64,000 nt of DNA. Origin: Methyloligella halotolerans. GTDB taxonomy: Bacteria; Pseudomonadota; Alphaproteobacteria; Rhizobiales; Methyloligellaceae. The position numbers and the translations under genes are program-made. The stretch spans positions 1-64,000 of the forward strand of contig NZ_MASI01000009.1 of NCBI RefSeq assembly GCF_001708935.1. Reading direction: 5' to 3'. Below the pieces are notes generated by a model that was given only the letters and a program-made list of their open reading frames with translations, did no database searches and was not told the DNA's origin. Positions 9,004 to 17,737 of this stretch are shown here, piece after piece; the first letter of the stretch is position 1; every line of letters begins with the position of its first letter.

Positions 9004-9623
9004 GGCAGAAGCGGAGGGCAGCGATCTGCATCCCCCTGCACGGGCTTCATGAAAGTCGCCCATGGCCACCATGCAACTCTCAAGAATATGCTGCTGAACT
9101 TGAATTCCCGATCGATGTCCGATCTGACGAACTTTGCAGACAGCGTTGCGCGGGGATAAATGAGGCAAGAAAAGCAGAACGGATCAATTTTTAGGAGATC
9201 GGCTTCGTAAAGATACCTAAGTGCCTCCTTAGTTTTTTCTCGCTCTGATGACAGAACGAGCAGCCCGATTTTCTCAGTCTTCGCGAATTTCATCCCATAA
9301 CTTCGCATCAGAGCATGCATCGCCGCAGTCTTTTCGGCTGGGGTACGCCTAATTAGAGCGAAGTATCGAACTTGATAGTCCAATTCCTTCGAAAAAGTTT
9401 TTGCCGACTGCCAAGAGTATGAATTGAGATGCGCGATGCCGTAAGTGGCTAGATATTCATCGGCTTCGGATACCATCCGCTCGTACAGAACATTGCTTCC
9501 CGTTCCAAAGCCACAGTGCTCGTTGATTAGGGGAGTGCTGATTAGACTTAGATACTTTCCTAAGCCTAGAAGGACGAGGCCGGCCAAGACACATATAAGC
9601 CAGTTCCTTCGGACCCACGTCAT
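9000..9623 (-). CDS. AT-rich orphan membrane-anchored protein
   Basis: 207 residues with one N-terminal hydrophobic segment (LICVLAGLVLLGLGKYLSLI) and then a soluble domain rich in Lys, Tyr and Leu, with KFAKTEKIGLLVLSSEREK. A second hydrophobic patch lies near the C-terminus (FLRVAWWPWATFM). I recognise no family. Codon use is clearly more AT-rich than in the surrounding genes, which suggests recent acquisition. It is inserted in the interrupted leu gene region between leuB and leuD. Confidence 0.65.
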   Translation of the reverse strand: MTWVRRNWLICVLAGLVLLGLGKYLSLISTPLINEHCGFGTGSNVLYERMVSEADEYLATYGIAHLNSYSWQSAKTFSKELDYQVRYFALIRRTPAEKTAAMHALMRSYGMKFAKTEKIGLLVLSSEREKTKEALRYLYEADLLKIDPFCFSCLIYPRATLSAKFVRSDIDREFKFSSIFLRVAWWPWATFMKPVQGDADRCPPLLP

Positions 9624-9712
9624 CTCGAATTATCGGCCTTTATCCGGAACTGCGTATTCGAAGTCGCTGTGGCCTTAACCTCTTGTGGAGCGCTGGTTGC
9701 CGAAAGAAGGGC

Positions 9713-10318
9713 CTAAATCCAGGGGCGTGCGGCGGCGTTCTCGGCCTCGAAGCGCTCGATGTAATCGCCCTTCTCGAAAGTCAGGGCGATGTCGTCGAGG
9801 CCTTCCAGCAGGCAGCGCTTGCGGAACGGGTCGATCTCGAAGGTGATCGTGCCGCCGTCGGGGCCCTTGATCTCCTGGTTTTCCAGATCGACCGTGATGG
9901 TGGCGTTGGCGCCGCGGGAGGCGTCGTCCAGCAGCTTGTCGACCTCTTCCTGGGGCAGGGTGATCGGCAGAATGCCGTTCTTGAAGCAGTTGTTGTAGAA
10001 GATGTCGGCGAAGCTCGGCGCGATGACGCAGCGGAAGCCGAAATCCAGCAGTGCCCAGGGGGCGTGCTCGCGGGACGAGCCGCAGCCGAAATTGTCGCCG
10101 GCGATCAGGATCTGCGCCTTGTCGTAGGGCGCCTTGTGGAGGACGAAGTCCTCGTCCTTCTTGCCGTTCTCGTCATAGCGCAGCTCGGCGAAGAGGCCTT
10201 CCTTCAGCCCGGTGCGCTTGATGGTCTTCAGGTACTGCTTGGGGATGATCATGTCCGTATCGATATTGATCATCGGCAGGGGCGCGGCGACGCTGGTCAG
10301 GGTGGTGAATTTATCCAT
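9713..10318 (-). CDS. leuD: 3-Isopropylmalate dehydratase small subunit
   Basis: 201 residues from the chosen ATG at 10318, the standard LeuD length and N-terminus ([20 protein letters not shown]). It pairs with LeuC to isomerise 2- to 3-isopropylmalate. The motifs [11 protein letters not shown] and [17 protein letters not shown] are the swivel-domain substrate loop of the aconitase superfamily. An in-frame ATG 20 codons upstream would add a basic extension not usual in LeuD. It lies upstream of leuB on the same strand, separated by the AT-rich orphan, and downstream of a HEXXH lipoprotein gene. Confidence 0.96.
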   Translation of the reverse strand: MDKFTTLTSVAAPLPMINIDTDMIIPKQYLKTIKRTGLKEGLFAELRYDENGKKDEDFVLHKAPYDKAQILIAGDNFGCGSSREHAPWALLDFGFRCVIAPSFADIFYNNCFKNGILPITLPQEEVDKLLDDASRGANATITVDLENQEIKGPDGGTITFEIDPFRKRCLLEGLDDIALTFEKGDYIERFEAENAAARPWI

Positions 10319-10450
10319 CTTCTTCTTCGCCTTCGGCACTTGTTGGGCTCTCGCGGCGCGAACGCTTGGCGTTGGCAACGCGGGATGTGTTCTCAGCCGC
10401 CTATATAGGGCCTGACGGTAAATTTCTCCAGCAGTGGTCTTGAGAGACGG

Positions 10451-11032
10451 CTAGCGGCTGGCGCGCTGCTGACCGAGAGCTTCGGCATAGCACTGGCGCA
10501 TGAGCTTGCAGCGCTCGGTGCCCGGCGGATGGACGCGGTCGCCCTTCAGCTTGGAGATGAAGGTGCAGATGTCGTTCATGCCGTTGGCGTCGAGCCAGCC
10601 GCGCTTCACGCCGTTGCGGATGGAATAGCAATCCGCCTTGGTCTCGCTGGCGCCGATGAACTGGTGACCGCATTCATGGTGGTAGACGTAGAACTTCACC
10701 GGGGTGGAGAGACCTTCAAGCCGCGAGGGGTTGAGAATCACGTAGCCCGGGAAGGCGCCCCCCCAGCTGTCGAGCTCGGAGTTCATCACGGTGGGGCGGG
10801 TGCCGCAGCTCACGGGATGACCGTCGAGCTTGAGCTGGCCGTGGGGGATCTTCTGGGCCGTCGGCCCCACGATGTTCATGTATTCCTCGAGAGAGGGGTT
10901 CCGGTCGGTCGGCCCCATCATGCTCGGGGATTCCAGGGCCACCGGGCGAGTTTCGCTCACACCCATGCTGCAGGCGGCGACCAGAAGGCTGCTCGCCACC
11001 ACTCCCAGGGTTATGAAAAGCCACCGGTTCAT
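10451..11032 (-). CDS. HEXXH lipoprotein, putative zinc peptidase-like
   Basis: 193 residues. The signal sequence ends in a lipobox, SLLVAAC (Cys21). The mature domain has YVYHHECGHQFIG, in which His119-Glu-Cys-Gly-His123 fits the HEXXH zinc motif, and ETKAD about ten residues later could hold the third ligand. Several further cysteines (Cys76, Cys135 and some near the end) may form disulfides. ATG 11032 has GAAGAGAG before it; a longer start would bury the lipobox. I know no named family; a periplasmic peptidase role is an inference from the motif. Confidence 0.7.
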   Translation of the reverse strand: MNRWLFITLGVVASSLLVAACSMGVSETRPVALESPSMMGPTDRNPSLEEYMNIVGPTAQKIPHGQLKLDGHPVSCGTRPTVMNSELDSWGGAFPGYVILNPSRLEGLSTPVKFYVYHHECGHQFIGASETKADCYSIRNGVKRGWLDANGMNDICTFISKLKGDRVHPPGTERCKLMRQCYAEALGQQRASR

Positions 11033-11134
11033 GCTCTCTTCACCATAATGGCGAGCGAGGGCGGGAGGCAATTGGCCTGAGGGCAACACTGGCGGTGTTT
11101 TTGCTCCCCCGGTCGCAGCGGCCTCTATCCCCCG

Positions 11135-11533
11135 TCAGCTGCGCTCGATCTCTTCCATATCGTCATCAGATAAGCCGAAATGATGACCAATTTCGTGAAT
11201 CAGCACATGAGCGATGATGGCATCCAGCGGATCGCCGTCGGCGCGCTGAAAGTTGATGATCGGGCTGCGGTAGAGAAACACCATGTCCGGGCCGCCGGGC
11301 ACGTCGAAATTGCTTTTCCGGGCGAGATCGACGCCGTGATAGAGGCCTAGGAGCTCGTAGGGCGAGTTGAGGCCCATCTTCAGCAGCGTGTCCTGATCGG
11401 GGAATTCCTCGATCCTGATGGCGAGGTCGCCGCACTGATCGGTGAACTCCTTGGGCAGGCTTTCGTAGACGCGCCAGGCGACCTTCTCGAACTCGTCGAG
11501 CGAGGGGCCGTGCTCGGGGTGATGCTGGGTCAT
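11135..11533 (-). CDS. Minimal zincin-type metallopeptidase family protein
   Basis: 132 residues, cytoplasmic. The C-terminus has IHEIGHHFGLSDDDM with HEIGH at 113-117, the signature of the small zincin-like family (PF06262 type), and the N-terminal FEKVAWRVYESLPKEF helix also fits. Family members are short zinc proteins widespread in actinobacteria and alphaproteobacteria whose substrates are unknown. It lies between the methyltransferase at 11595 and the HECGH lipoprotein, so two HEXXH proteins are adjacent here. Confidence 0.85.
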   Translation of the reverse strand: MTQHHPEHGPSLDEFEKVAWRVYESLPKEFTDQCGDLAIRIEEFPDQDTLLKMGLNSPYELLGLYHGVDLARKSNFDVPGGPDMVFLYRSPIINFQRADGDPLDAIIAHVLIHEIGHHFGLSDDDMEEIERS

Positions 11534-11594
11534 TTGGCTTCCTTACCTCTCCTCAGCGGGGGAGAGGAAGTCTCTCCGAACCTGCCGCCAGGCA

Positions 11595-12362
11595 TCACGT
11601 CGTTTCCTTCGGCTTCCGCGCGATGACGATGGCTTCGCGAAGGAAGAACGAAAGCCCGTCTTCCGTCGCGGTCGGCTTCAAATACGATTTGAGTGGCTCC
11701 TCCTCCAACATGGCGCGCAGGCGTTCCACGGTCTGGGGCTTGCAGCGCATGCGCTCTACCCAGGGGTCGAAGGGGATTTCCTGATCCATCACCTCGGCGC
11801 TTTCCACCTCGAGCCCCGCCTCATCGATCAGGTCGGTCCATTCGGCGAGCGAAAGGGCGCGTCCGTGGCTCGGGTCGCGGAGCTTCTCGAAGGCGTTGTA
11901 TCGGAAGGCCAGGTCTTCGTCGGTGGGCGAGATGTTGTCGACCAGGGCGAAGGTGCCGCCGGGGATAAGCACGCGTGCCGATTCTCGCACGAAGCTTTCC
12001 GGCTTGGCGAAATGATGGGCGGCCAGCCGGCAGGTCACCAGATGATAGCTGGTGCTGGGGAAGGGCAGGTCGTCGGCGGGCGCGATGGCCGTGACGACAT
12101 TGTTCAGCCCGCGCTCCTTGGCCAGGCGCTTCGCTTGCTGGAGCATCTCCGGGGTGATGTCGCTGGCGGTCGCCTTGGCAATCCTGGGGGCGAAAAGCAG
12201 GGCGGTGTGGCCCGCACCGGTCGCGATATCCAGATGGCGCCAGTGGCTCTCGGGCAGGATCAGGTTGGCGAGCTTGGCGAGAGACGGCCCCGCCGCATGA
12301 ACCTGGGAGGCGGCGTAATCCGCCGCCGATTCACCGAATTTCTGCTGAACGAGGGAGGTCAT
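11595..12362 (-). CDS. Class I SAM-dependent methyltransferase
   Basis: 255 residues. Motif I is HLDIATGAGHTALLFA, followed by ASDITPEML, APADDLPFP and CRLAAHHFAKPESF, the layout of UbiE/small-molecule methyltransferases (Methyltransf_11 type). The C-terminal ISPTDEDLAFRYNAFEKLRDPSH segment is seen in a common alphaproteobacterial subgroup of unknown substrate. It starts 17 bases after the leuC stop on the same strand and is probably co-transcribed with it, but nothing ties it to leucine synthesis. Confidence 0.85.
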   Translation of the reverse strand: MTSLVQQKFGESAADYAASQVHAAGPSLAKLANLILPESHWRHLDIATGAGHTALLFAPRIAKATASDITPEMLQQAKRLAKERGLNNVVTAIAPADDLPFPSTSYHLVTCRLAAHHFAKPESFVRESARVLIPGGTFALVDNISPTDEDLAFRYNAFEKLRDPSHGRALSLAEWTDLIDEAGLEVESAEVMDQEIPFDPWVERMRCKPQTVERLRAMLEEEPLKSYLKPTATEDGLSFFLREAIVIARKPKETT

Positions 12363-12379
12363 CTCGCCCTCTTAGCCGG

Positions 12380-13810
12380 TTAGTGAGGCCGGCGGATGTC
12401 GACGAAATGGCCTGCGATGGCGGCCGCGGCGGCCATCTGCGGAGAGACCAGATGGGTCCGGCCCAGACGCCCCTGACGGCCTTCGAAGTTGCGGTTCGAG
12501 GTCGACGCGCAACGCTCGCCCGGCGCCAGCTTGTCGGGGTTCATGGCCAGGCACATGGAGCAGCCGGGCTCACGCCACTCGAAGCCGGCGGCCAGGAAGA
12601 TCTTATCCAGCCCTTCGGCTTCGGCCTGGGCCTTCACCAGGCCGGAGCCCGGCACGATCATGGCGTTCAGGTTCTCGTTGACGTGTTGGCCTTCCACGAC
12701 CTTGGCCACGGCGCGCAGGTCTTCGATGCGGCCATTGGTGCAGGAGCCGATGAAGATGCGGTCCAGCTTCAGGTCGGTGACCCTCTCGCCGCCCTTCAGG
12801 CCCATATATTCCAGGGACCGGATGGCGGCCTTGCGCTTGATCTCGTCGGCGATCTCGTTCGGGTTCGGCACGTGGCCTGCGACCGAGACGACCTGCTCGG
12901 GGCTGGTGCCCCAGGTGACCAGCGGCGGCAGATCCTGCGCGTGGAGGACGATCTCGCGATCGAACGCCGCGTCGTCGTCGGAGAACAGTTTCTCCCACTC
13001 GGCCTGGGCCAGCTCGAAATTGCCGGCCTTCGGCGCGCGGGGGCGGCCCTTGATGTAGTCGAAGGTCTGCTGGTCCGGGGCGATCAGCCCGGCGCGGGCG
13101 CCGCCCTCGATGGACATGTTGCAGATGGTCATCCGGCCTTCCATGGAGAGGCTGCGGATCGCTTCGCCCGCATACTCGATCACATGGCCGGTGCCGCCGG
13201 CGGTGCCGATCTCGCCGATGATCGCCAGGATGATGTCCTTCGCGGTCACGCCTTCGGGCAGTTCGCCGTCGACGCGGACCTTCATGTTCTTGGCCTTCTT
13301 CTGGATCAGCGTCTGGGTGGCGAGCACATGCTCCACCTCGGACGTGCCGATGCCATGGGCCAGGGCGCCGAACGCGCCATGGGTGGAGGTGTGGCTGTCG
13401 CCGCAGACGATGGTGGTGCCGGGCAGGGTGAAGCCCTGCTCGGGGCCGACCACGTGGACGATGCCCTGACGCTGGTCGCGCTCATGATAGTATTCGATGC
13501 CGAACTCGGCCGCGTTCTTGGCCAGCGCTTCCACCTGGGTCGCGCTCTCGGGATCGTCGATGCCGTGGCTCCGGTCGGTGGTGGGGACGTTGTGGTCGAC
13601 GACGGCCAGGGTCCGCTCGGGCGAACGTACCTTCCGGCCGGCCATGCGCAGGCCCTCGAAGGCCTGGGGGCTCGTCACCTCATGCACCAGATGCCGGTCG
13701 ATATAGAGGAGGGCGGTGCCGTCCTCGGCCTCATGGACGAGGTGGGCGTCCCAGATCTTGTCGTACAGGCTGCGGGGACGATTGCTGATGTGGTTCGGCT
13801 GGTCGGGCAT
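12380..13810 (-). CDS. leuC: 3-Isopropylmalate dehydratase large subunit
   Basis: 476 residues, normal length. Aconitase-superfamily enzyme with a 4Fe-4S cluster. The cysteine ligands lie in [13 protein letters not shown] and [15 protein letters not shown]; the N-terminal [17 protein letters not shown] and [15 protein letters not shown] substrate segments are intact. It acts with LeuD, whose gene is 2 kb downstream on the same strand. It is the first of a minus-strand run (leuC, methyltransferase, two HEXXH proteins, leuD), divergent from the membrane protein gene at 13877. Confidence 0.97.
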   Translation of the reverse strand: MPDQPNHISNRPRSLYDKIWDAHLVHEAEDGTALLYIDRHLVHEVTSPQAFEGLRMAGRKVRSPERTLAVVDHNVPTTDRSHGIDDPESATQVEALAKNAAEFGIEYYHERDQRQGIVHVVGPEQGFTLPGTTIVCGDSHTSTHGAFGALAHGIGTSEVEHVLATQTLIQKKAKNMKVRVDGELPEGVTAKDIILAIIGEIGTAGGTGHVIEYAGEAIRSLSMEGRMTICNMSIEGGARAGLIAPDQQTFDYIKGRPRAPKAGNFELAQAEWEKLFSDDDAAFDREIVLHAQDLPPLVTWGTSPEQVVSVAGHVPNPNEIADEIKRKAAIRSLEYMGLKGGERVTDLKLDRIFIGSCTNGRIEDLRAVAKVVEGQHVNENLNAMIVPGSGLVKAQAEAEGLDKIFLAAGFEWREPGCSMCLAMNPDKLAPGERCASTSNRNFEGRQGRLGRTHLVSPQMAAAAAIAGHFVDIRRPH

Positions 13811-13876
13811 GGCTACTGATTTGCAACGGTTCTAAAGCGACAGGGCTGAGATAGTGTGTCCTGAGAGCTTTGACAA

Positions 13877-14293
13877 ATGGTGATGGCTCGGCTGCAGTGT
13901 CGCGCTATGCGCATCTTTCGCCTCGTCTGCAGAATTGCCTTCTTCTCGTTTCTCACCCTTTACGTCGTGGATGGAGCGATCAATCTGCTTACAGAGTCGA
14001 GCGGAGTACCGCCCGAATACGGTTGCGGCCGCTATGACTTCGGCCACGTCAGATGCACAGGGTTTGCTGGAGCGACGCTGCTTGCCTACGTCTTCGGCTT
14101 TATCGTCGCCGTTCCCCTGATCGCGTTCTTCTTCAGCTATGCGATCTTGAATGGGAAGGTCGGGCTCTACGCGACCGATGCCACCACATGGGAGCTTCTG
14201 TCAGCGATCCTGATTGAAACCTGGCTCGTTCTGGCTATCGCCTATCCGGCCGTGGAATTGGTTCGAGGTGTCCGATCGGCCATCAATCGCTGA
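13877..14293 (+). CDS. Integral membrane protein of unknown function
   Basis: 138 residues with three hydrophobic segments (about 17-33, 63-87, 107-125). Cysteines in YGCGRYDFGHVRCTG lie in the first loop and may form a periplasmic disulfide. I recognise no family. An in-frame ATG at 13907 (MRIFRLVCRI) is an equally good start. It converges on rplS, with a perfect 9-bp inverted repeat between them. Confidence 0.6.
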   Translation: MVMARLQCRAMRIFRLVCRIAFFSFLTLYVVDGAINLLTESSGVPPEYGCGRYDFGHVRCTGFAGATLLAYVFGFIVAVPLIAFFFSYAILNGKVGLYATDATTWELLSAILIETWLVLAIAYPAVELVRGVRSAINR

Positions 14294-14306
14294 TTGCGAG
14301 TCAATC

Positions 14307-14339
14307 AGTACCCGGGTTCGCAGCGCAAATCCGGGTACT
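14307..14339. terminator. Inverted repeat between convergent genes, possible terminator
   Basis: Perfect 9-bp arms AGTACCCGG (14307-14315) and CCGGGTACT (14331-14339) with a 15-base loop lie between the ends of the 13877 gene and rplS. There is no T-run on either side, so it may be a weak terminator or an unrelated palindrome. Confidence 0.3.
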
Positions 14340-14368
14340 TGCAATGACGAGTGACCTAAGCGTAAAGC

Positions 14369-15097
14369 CTAGCTCTTCTCGGCGTCGCCTTCGTCCTTGG
14401 AAGCCTCTTCCGCGGGCGTCTCGTCGGCCGGAGCCTCGGCAGCGCCTTCCTCGGAAGCCTCTTCCTCGGCCGGAACCTCGTCCGCCGTGGTCTCGGCCAT
14501 AAGCTTCACGGCCTGGGCGACCCAGTCGTCCCGCTCGATCGCGCCGTCCAACTCCAGCGTCTCGTCCATCTTGGCGATGTCCTCGTCGGAGAGATTGGCG
14601 ATCTGGGCGTACTGAATGATGCCGAACTTGTTGAGCTTGCGCTCCATCTCGGCGTTGAGGCCCTCGATAAGCTTGAGGTCGTCCGCCTCGCCCTTCGGAC
14701 GCTTGAAGCCCTTGAAGACGTCTTTCTTCTTGGTGCGGGCGTCGATGCGCTCGGCGATACGGGCGGACTTACCGCGGCGGCCGCGGAGATAGTAGAGCTT
14801 GGCGCGGCGGACCTTGCCGCGGCGCACCACCTCGATGGACTCGATCATCGGGGAGTGGACGGGGAAAACGCGCTCGACGCCTTCGCCGTAGGAAATCTTG
14901 CGGACGGTGAAGTTCTCGTGGAGACCGGCGCCGGAGCGGCCGATGCAGACGCCTTCATAGGCCTGGATACGGCTGCGGTCGCCTTCGACCACCTTCACAT
15001 TGACGCGAACGGTGTCGCCGGCCTGAAATTTGGGGACGGAACGCTGCTTGGCGAGTTCCGCAATCTGCTCGCGATCGAGCTCGTCGATAATATTCAT
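14369..15097 (-). CDS. rplS: Ribosomal protein L19 with C-terminal helix-hairpin-helix-like domain and acidic tail
   Basis: Residues 1-122 are a complete L19 ([48 protein letters not shown]). L19 sits at the 30S/50S interface. The protein is 242 residues, twice the family norm: residues 139-200 ([20 protein letters not shown], then [17 protein letters not shown] and [10 protein letters not shown]) form a helix-hairpin-helix-like domain that in many alphaproteobacteria is found on ribosomal protein L21, and residues 201-242 are a disordered Ala/Glu/Asp-rich tail. It lies in the minus-strand translation operon region downstream of trmD, separated by a small secreted protein gene. Confidence 0.96.
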   Translation of the reverse strand: MNIIDELDREQIAELAKQRSVPKFQAGDTVRVNVKVVEGDRSRIQAYEGVCIGRSGAGLHENFTVRKISYGEGVERVFPVHSPMIESIEVVRRGKVRRAKLYYLRGRRGKSARIAERIDARTKKKDVFKGFKRPKGEADDLKLIEGLNAEMERKLNKFGIIQYAQIANLSDEDIAKMDETLELDGAIERDDWVAQAVKLMAETTADEVPAEEEASEEGAAEAPADETPAEEASKDEGDAEKS

Positions 15098-15436
15098 CGT
15101 CTATCCTTTCGGGACGCCGGCCGGCCAGCCTTCTCCCCTCGCGTTTGGAGGGAGTGGCCGATCTCAAGCGAACGCCATTCTTTTTGATTGAGTGCCGTCT
15201 CGATTGCTCGAGAGCCTCCCAAACACGGACGAACCGTACCGTCCGGGTGCGGAAGCTGGCGGTTTTCTAGTCGAAAGGATGCGCTTTGTCTATGGCTGGC
15301 GGCGGCTGGCGAAGACGAAAAATTTCAGGTGCGGACCCGCATCGGGGTCCGCTACCAAAACGCGCTTCGAGACGATCTCGAATCTTGTAGGCGGCAGTCC
15401 CTCAACGGGACGCGGCCGAGTGCACGACTGCGTGCC
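15098..15436. other. Intergenic region upstream of rplS
   Basis: 339 bases without a convincing gene. It should hold the rplS promoter or leader and the end of the transcript from the small cysteine-rich gene. The only clear structure is the hairpin at 15331-15352. A plus-strand open frame across it has no family likeness. Confidence 0.5.
15331..15352 (-). terminator. Probable terminator of the small cysteine-rich protein gene
   Basis: On the minus strand an 8-bp stem (GCGGACCC/GGGTCCGC, six-base loop) is followed seven bases later by a run of five T. It lies about 85 bases after the stop of the gene at 15437..15703 and before rplS. The offset of the T-run weakens the case. Confidence 0.4.
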
Positions 15437-15703
15437 CTACTGAGTCTTGGACTTCAGCTTCTGGCCCATGGCAGGCGAGATCTCGCCGTCCGCCACCAGA
15501 GCGTCGACGCAGCGGTCGGTGAGCTGGAAGCGGACCTTGCGCATGCAGGTGCGGAGACCCGGGCTTTCGAGGCTGTGGGCGGAACAGAAACGGTCGTAAT
15601 CCGTCTTGCAGTCCCGCTTCTGGCGCGGCGTGACCGGTCCCGCAGCAGCGGCGGTCGCGCAGAAAAGGACGGTCAAAAAGAGTGCTACGGCTTTGGTGTA
15701 CAT
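15437..15703 (-). CDS. Small secreted cysteine-rich protein
   Basis: 88 residues. A signal peptide (AVALFLTVLFCATAAAAGP) precedes a mature domain of about 65 residues with four cysteines in the pattern of cysteine-rich-repeat proteins (RDCKTDYDRFCSAH, LRTCMRKV, DRCVDAL), likely two disulfides in the periplasm. AGGGGG lies seven bases before the chosen ATG; a longer frame upstream would not begin with a signal. Function unknown. It is inserted between trmD and rplS, which are usually adjacent. Confidence 0.72.
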   Translation of the reverse strand: MYTKAVALFLTVLFCATAAAAGPVTPRQKRDCKTDYDRFCSAHSLESPGLRTCMRKVRFQLTDRCVDALVADGEISPAMGQKLKSKTQ

Positions 15704-15818
15704 GATCGGGCCCCCTGAACATTCGCCTGATTGTCGCCGAACGATAGCCAAAGTTTGCGACCGTTGCGAGTCGGGGGAGCCGGAATCCGCATTACGATAC
15801 ACAGATGATTTAATTTAG

Positions 15819-16523
15819 TTATTTGGCGTTGCCGGAATGCCGCGCCCAGAGGTCGGGCCGGCGGGCGCGGGTGAGTTTCTCGGCTTCCTCGCGGCGCCAT
15901 TCGGCGATTTTCTTGTGATCGCCGGACAGGAGCACCTCCGGGATCTTGCGGCCTTCGAAGTCCCTGGGGCGCGTATAATGGGGATATTCCAGCAGCCCGT
16001 TGGCGAAGCTTTCCTCCTCGAGGGAGACCTCGTTGCCGGTCACGCCTGGGAGCTGTCTTACGACGGTGTCGATCAGCACCATGGCGGCGAGCTCTCCGCC
16101 GGAGAGCACGTAATCGCCGATGGAGATCTCCTCGACGCTGCGGGCATCGAGGGCCCGTTGATCGACGCCCTCGAACCGGCCGCAAAGCAGGATCGCGCCA
16201 GGGGTCCGGCCGAGCTCCTGGGCCTTGGCCTGGGTCAGCGGCGCACCGCGTGGGCTGAGATAGAGGGTCGGCGCACCGTCCGGCATGTGCTCGCGGGCCG
16301 CATCGATGGCGGCGGTCGCGATATCGGGGCGCATGACCATGCCCGCCCCGCCGCCGGCGGGCGTGTCGTCGACGGAGCCGTGCTTATCGGTGGCGAAATT
16401 GCGGATGTCGCGGGCGCCGAGGGACCAAAGGCCGTCCTTCAGGGCGCGGCCGGCGAGGCTCAGGCCGAGGGGCCCGGGAAACATCTCGGGGAAGAGGGTG
16501 AGAACCTCGGCACGCCAGACCAT
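15819..16523 (-). CDS. trmD: tRNA (guanine-37-N1)-methyltransferase
   Basis: 234 residues. TrmD methylates G37 next to the anticodon and prevents +1 frameshifting. The trefoil-knot SAM site is visible as [15 protein letters not shown] and [17 protein letters not shown], and the N-terminus [17 protein letters not shown] and C-terminal YTRPRDFEG are typical. It follows rimM by three bases on the minus strand, the classic rpsP-rimM-trmD order. Confidence 0.97.
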   Translation of the reverse strand: MVWRAEVLTLFPEMFPGPLGLSLAGRALKDGLWSLGARDIRNFATDKHGSVDDTPAGGGAGMVMRPDIATAAIDAAREHMPDGAPTLYLSPRGAPLTQAKAQELGRTPGAILLCGRFEGVDQRALDARSVEEISIGDYVLSGGELAAMVLIDTVVRQLPGVTGNEVSLEEESFANGLLEYPHYTRPRDFEGRKIPEVLLSGDHKKIAEWRREEAEKLTRARRPDLWARHSGNAK

Positions 16524-16526
16524 CGG

Positions 16527-17141
16527 CTATTCCTCCTCCTGGGAGCCCTCCTGGGAGCCCTCCTGGGCCGCCTCTTCAGACGCCTCTTCAGACGCCTTTT
16601 CAGCCGCCTCTTCAGACGGTTCGTCGACCAGGCCTTCGGGGATATGGACGGTCAGGCGGCCGGCTTCCATATCGACTTCCGGCACGGCCTCTTCCGTGAA
16701 AGGGACGAGCAGGGTCGGTCCACTCTCGGGCGCCAGCTCGATGATATCGCTGGCGCCGAAATTATGGACCGCCGTTACAAGGCCCAAGGCCGCACCCTCG
16801 CCGTCGACGGCCACAAGCCCGATGAGGTCGGCATAGTACCACTCGTCCGGCTCGCTTTCGGGCAGCTTGTCGCGGTCGACGTAGAGCTTGGTGCCGGTCA
16901 GGGCCTCGGCGGCATTCCGGTCGTTCACGCCCTTGAACTTCACCACCAGGCCCTTCGGACCTTCACGGAGCTGGGCGATCTTGAAGCTCCGGCCGCCGTC
17001 CAGGGTTTCGAGCGCGCCGTAATCGGCAATCGCCGCAGGAGACTCGGTGAAGGAGCGGAGGCGGAGCTCGCCTTTCAGGCCGTGCGCCGCCCCGATCTCG
17101 CCGAGGAGGAGGCGGGCGTCCGCCTTCTCGCCTGCGGCCAT
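16527..17141 (-). CDS. rimM: Ribosome maturation factor RimM with repetitive acidic tail
   Basis: 204 residues. RimM binds S19 and assists maturation of the 30S head. The N-terminal domain (LLLGEIGAAHGLKGELRLRS) and the C-terminal PRC-barrel (EWYYADLIGLVAVDGEGAALG, LLVPFTEEAVPEVD) are complete by about residue 170. The last 30 residues are a low-complexity Glu/Ala/Ser/Gln tail encoded by seven tandem 12-base units. Six bases separate it from rpsP upstream and three from trmD downstream. Confidence 0.96.
   Translation of the reverse strand: MAAGEKADARLLLGEIGAAHGLKGELRLRSFTESPAAIADYGALETLDGGRSFKIAQLREGPKGLVVKFKGVNDRNAAEALTGTKLYVDRDKLPESEPDEWYYADLIGLVAVDGEGAALGLVTAVHNFGASDIIELAPESGPTLLVPFTEEAVPEVDMEAGRLTVHIPEGLVDEPSEEAAEKASEEASEEAAQEGSQEGSQEEE
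16536..16619. repeat. Seven tandem 12-base units in the 3' end of rimM
   Basis: On the plus strand two units of CTCCTGGGAGCC and one CTCCTGGGCCGC are followed by two of CTCTTCAGACGC, one CTTTTCAGCCGC and one CTCTTCAGACGG. Each adds four residues to the RimM tail, so copy-number change would keep the frame. Likely made by slippage and local duplication. Confidence 0.85.
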
Positions 17142-17147
17142 CGCTCT

Positions 17148-17678
17148 TTACGCCTTCTCTTCGTCGGCGACTTCTTCGGCCGTCGCTTCGGCGGAAGCCT
17201 CGGGATCGCCTGCAGCCTCTTCGGCAGCGGCCACGGTGGCCTCGTCGGCACCCTCGACGGAGGCCTCTTCCTCGGCTGCGGCAGCATCGTCGGCGGCTGC
17301 GGTCTCGGCGTTCTTAGCCTCTTCCTCAGCGGCCTTCTTGGCTTCCTCGGCTTCCTTCCGCTCTTCCTCGCGCTCGGTGCGCTTCTTGCCCCACTGGGCC
17401 TTCTCGGGATTGTTGCGGGGCTCGCGCTTCAGGATGCCGGCGGCGTCCAGGAAGCGATGCACACGGTCGGTCGGACGGGCGCCGACACCCAGCCAATGCT
17501 TTACGCGGTCTTCGAGAAGCTGGACCCGATCTTCGGAATCGCGCGGCAGCAGCGGGTTATAGGTGCCGATCTTCTCGATATAGCGGCCATCGCGGGGGAA
17601 GCGGGAATCCGCCACCACGATGCGGTAGTAGGGGCGCTTCTTGGCGCCGCCCCGGGACAGTCTGATCTTCAGCGACAT
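17148..17678 (-). CDS. rpsP: Ribosomal protein S16 with long Ala/Glu-rich tail
   Basis: The first 80 residues are a normal S16 ([52 protein letters not shown]), a 30S assembly protein. The protein runs to 176 residues; after about residue 95 it is a charged then Ala/Glu-rich extension ([20 protein letters not shown] and beyond), probably disordered. Similar shorter tails are common in alphaproteobacterial S16. It starts the rpsP-rimM-trmD group, about 60 bases after ffh on the same strand. Confidence 0.96.
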   Translation of the reverse strand: MSLKIRLSRGGAKKRPYYRIVVADSRFPRDGRYIEKIGTYNPLLPRDSEDRVQLLEDRVKHWLGVGARPTDRVHRFLDAAGILKREPRNNPEKAQWGKKRTEREEERKEAEEAKKAAEEEAKNAETAAADDAAAAEEEASVEGADEATVAAAEEAAGDPEASAEATAEEVADEEKA

Positions 17679-17737
17679 TTTCGTTTCTCCTGAGCTTGTC
17701 TCTGTCTGGTTCGTCTGATTTCAGCGATCGGTTACGA

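Noticed and set aside
12383-13819. 478-codon plus-strand open frame across leuC
   Set aside because: Antisense shadow of leuC; no recognisable domain and atypical composition.
15192-15443. 83-codon open frame upstream of rplS
   Set aside because: No ribosome site, no motif and it overlaps a terminator-like hairpin on the other strand.
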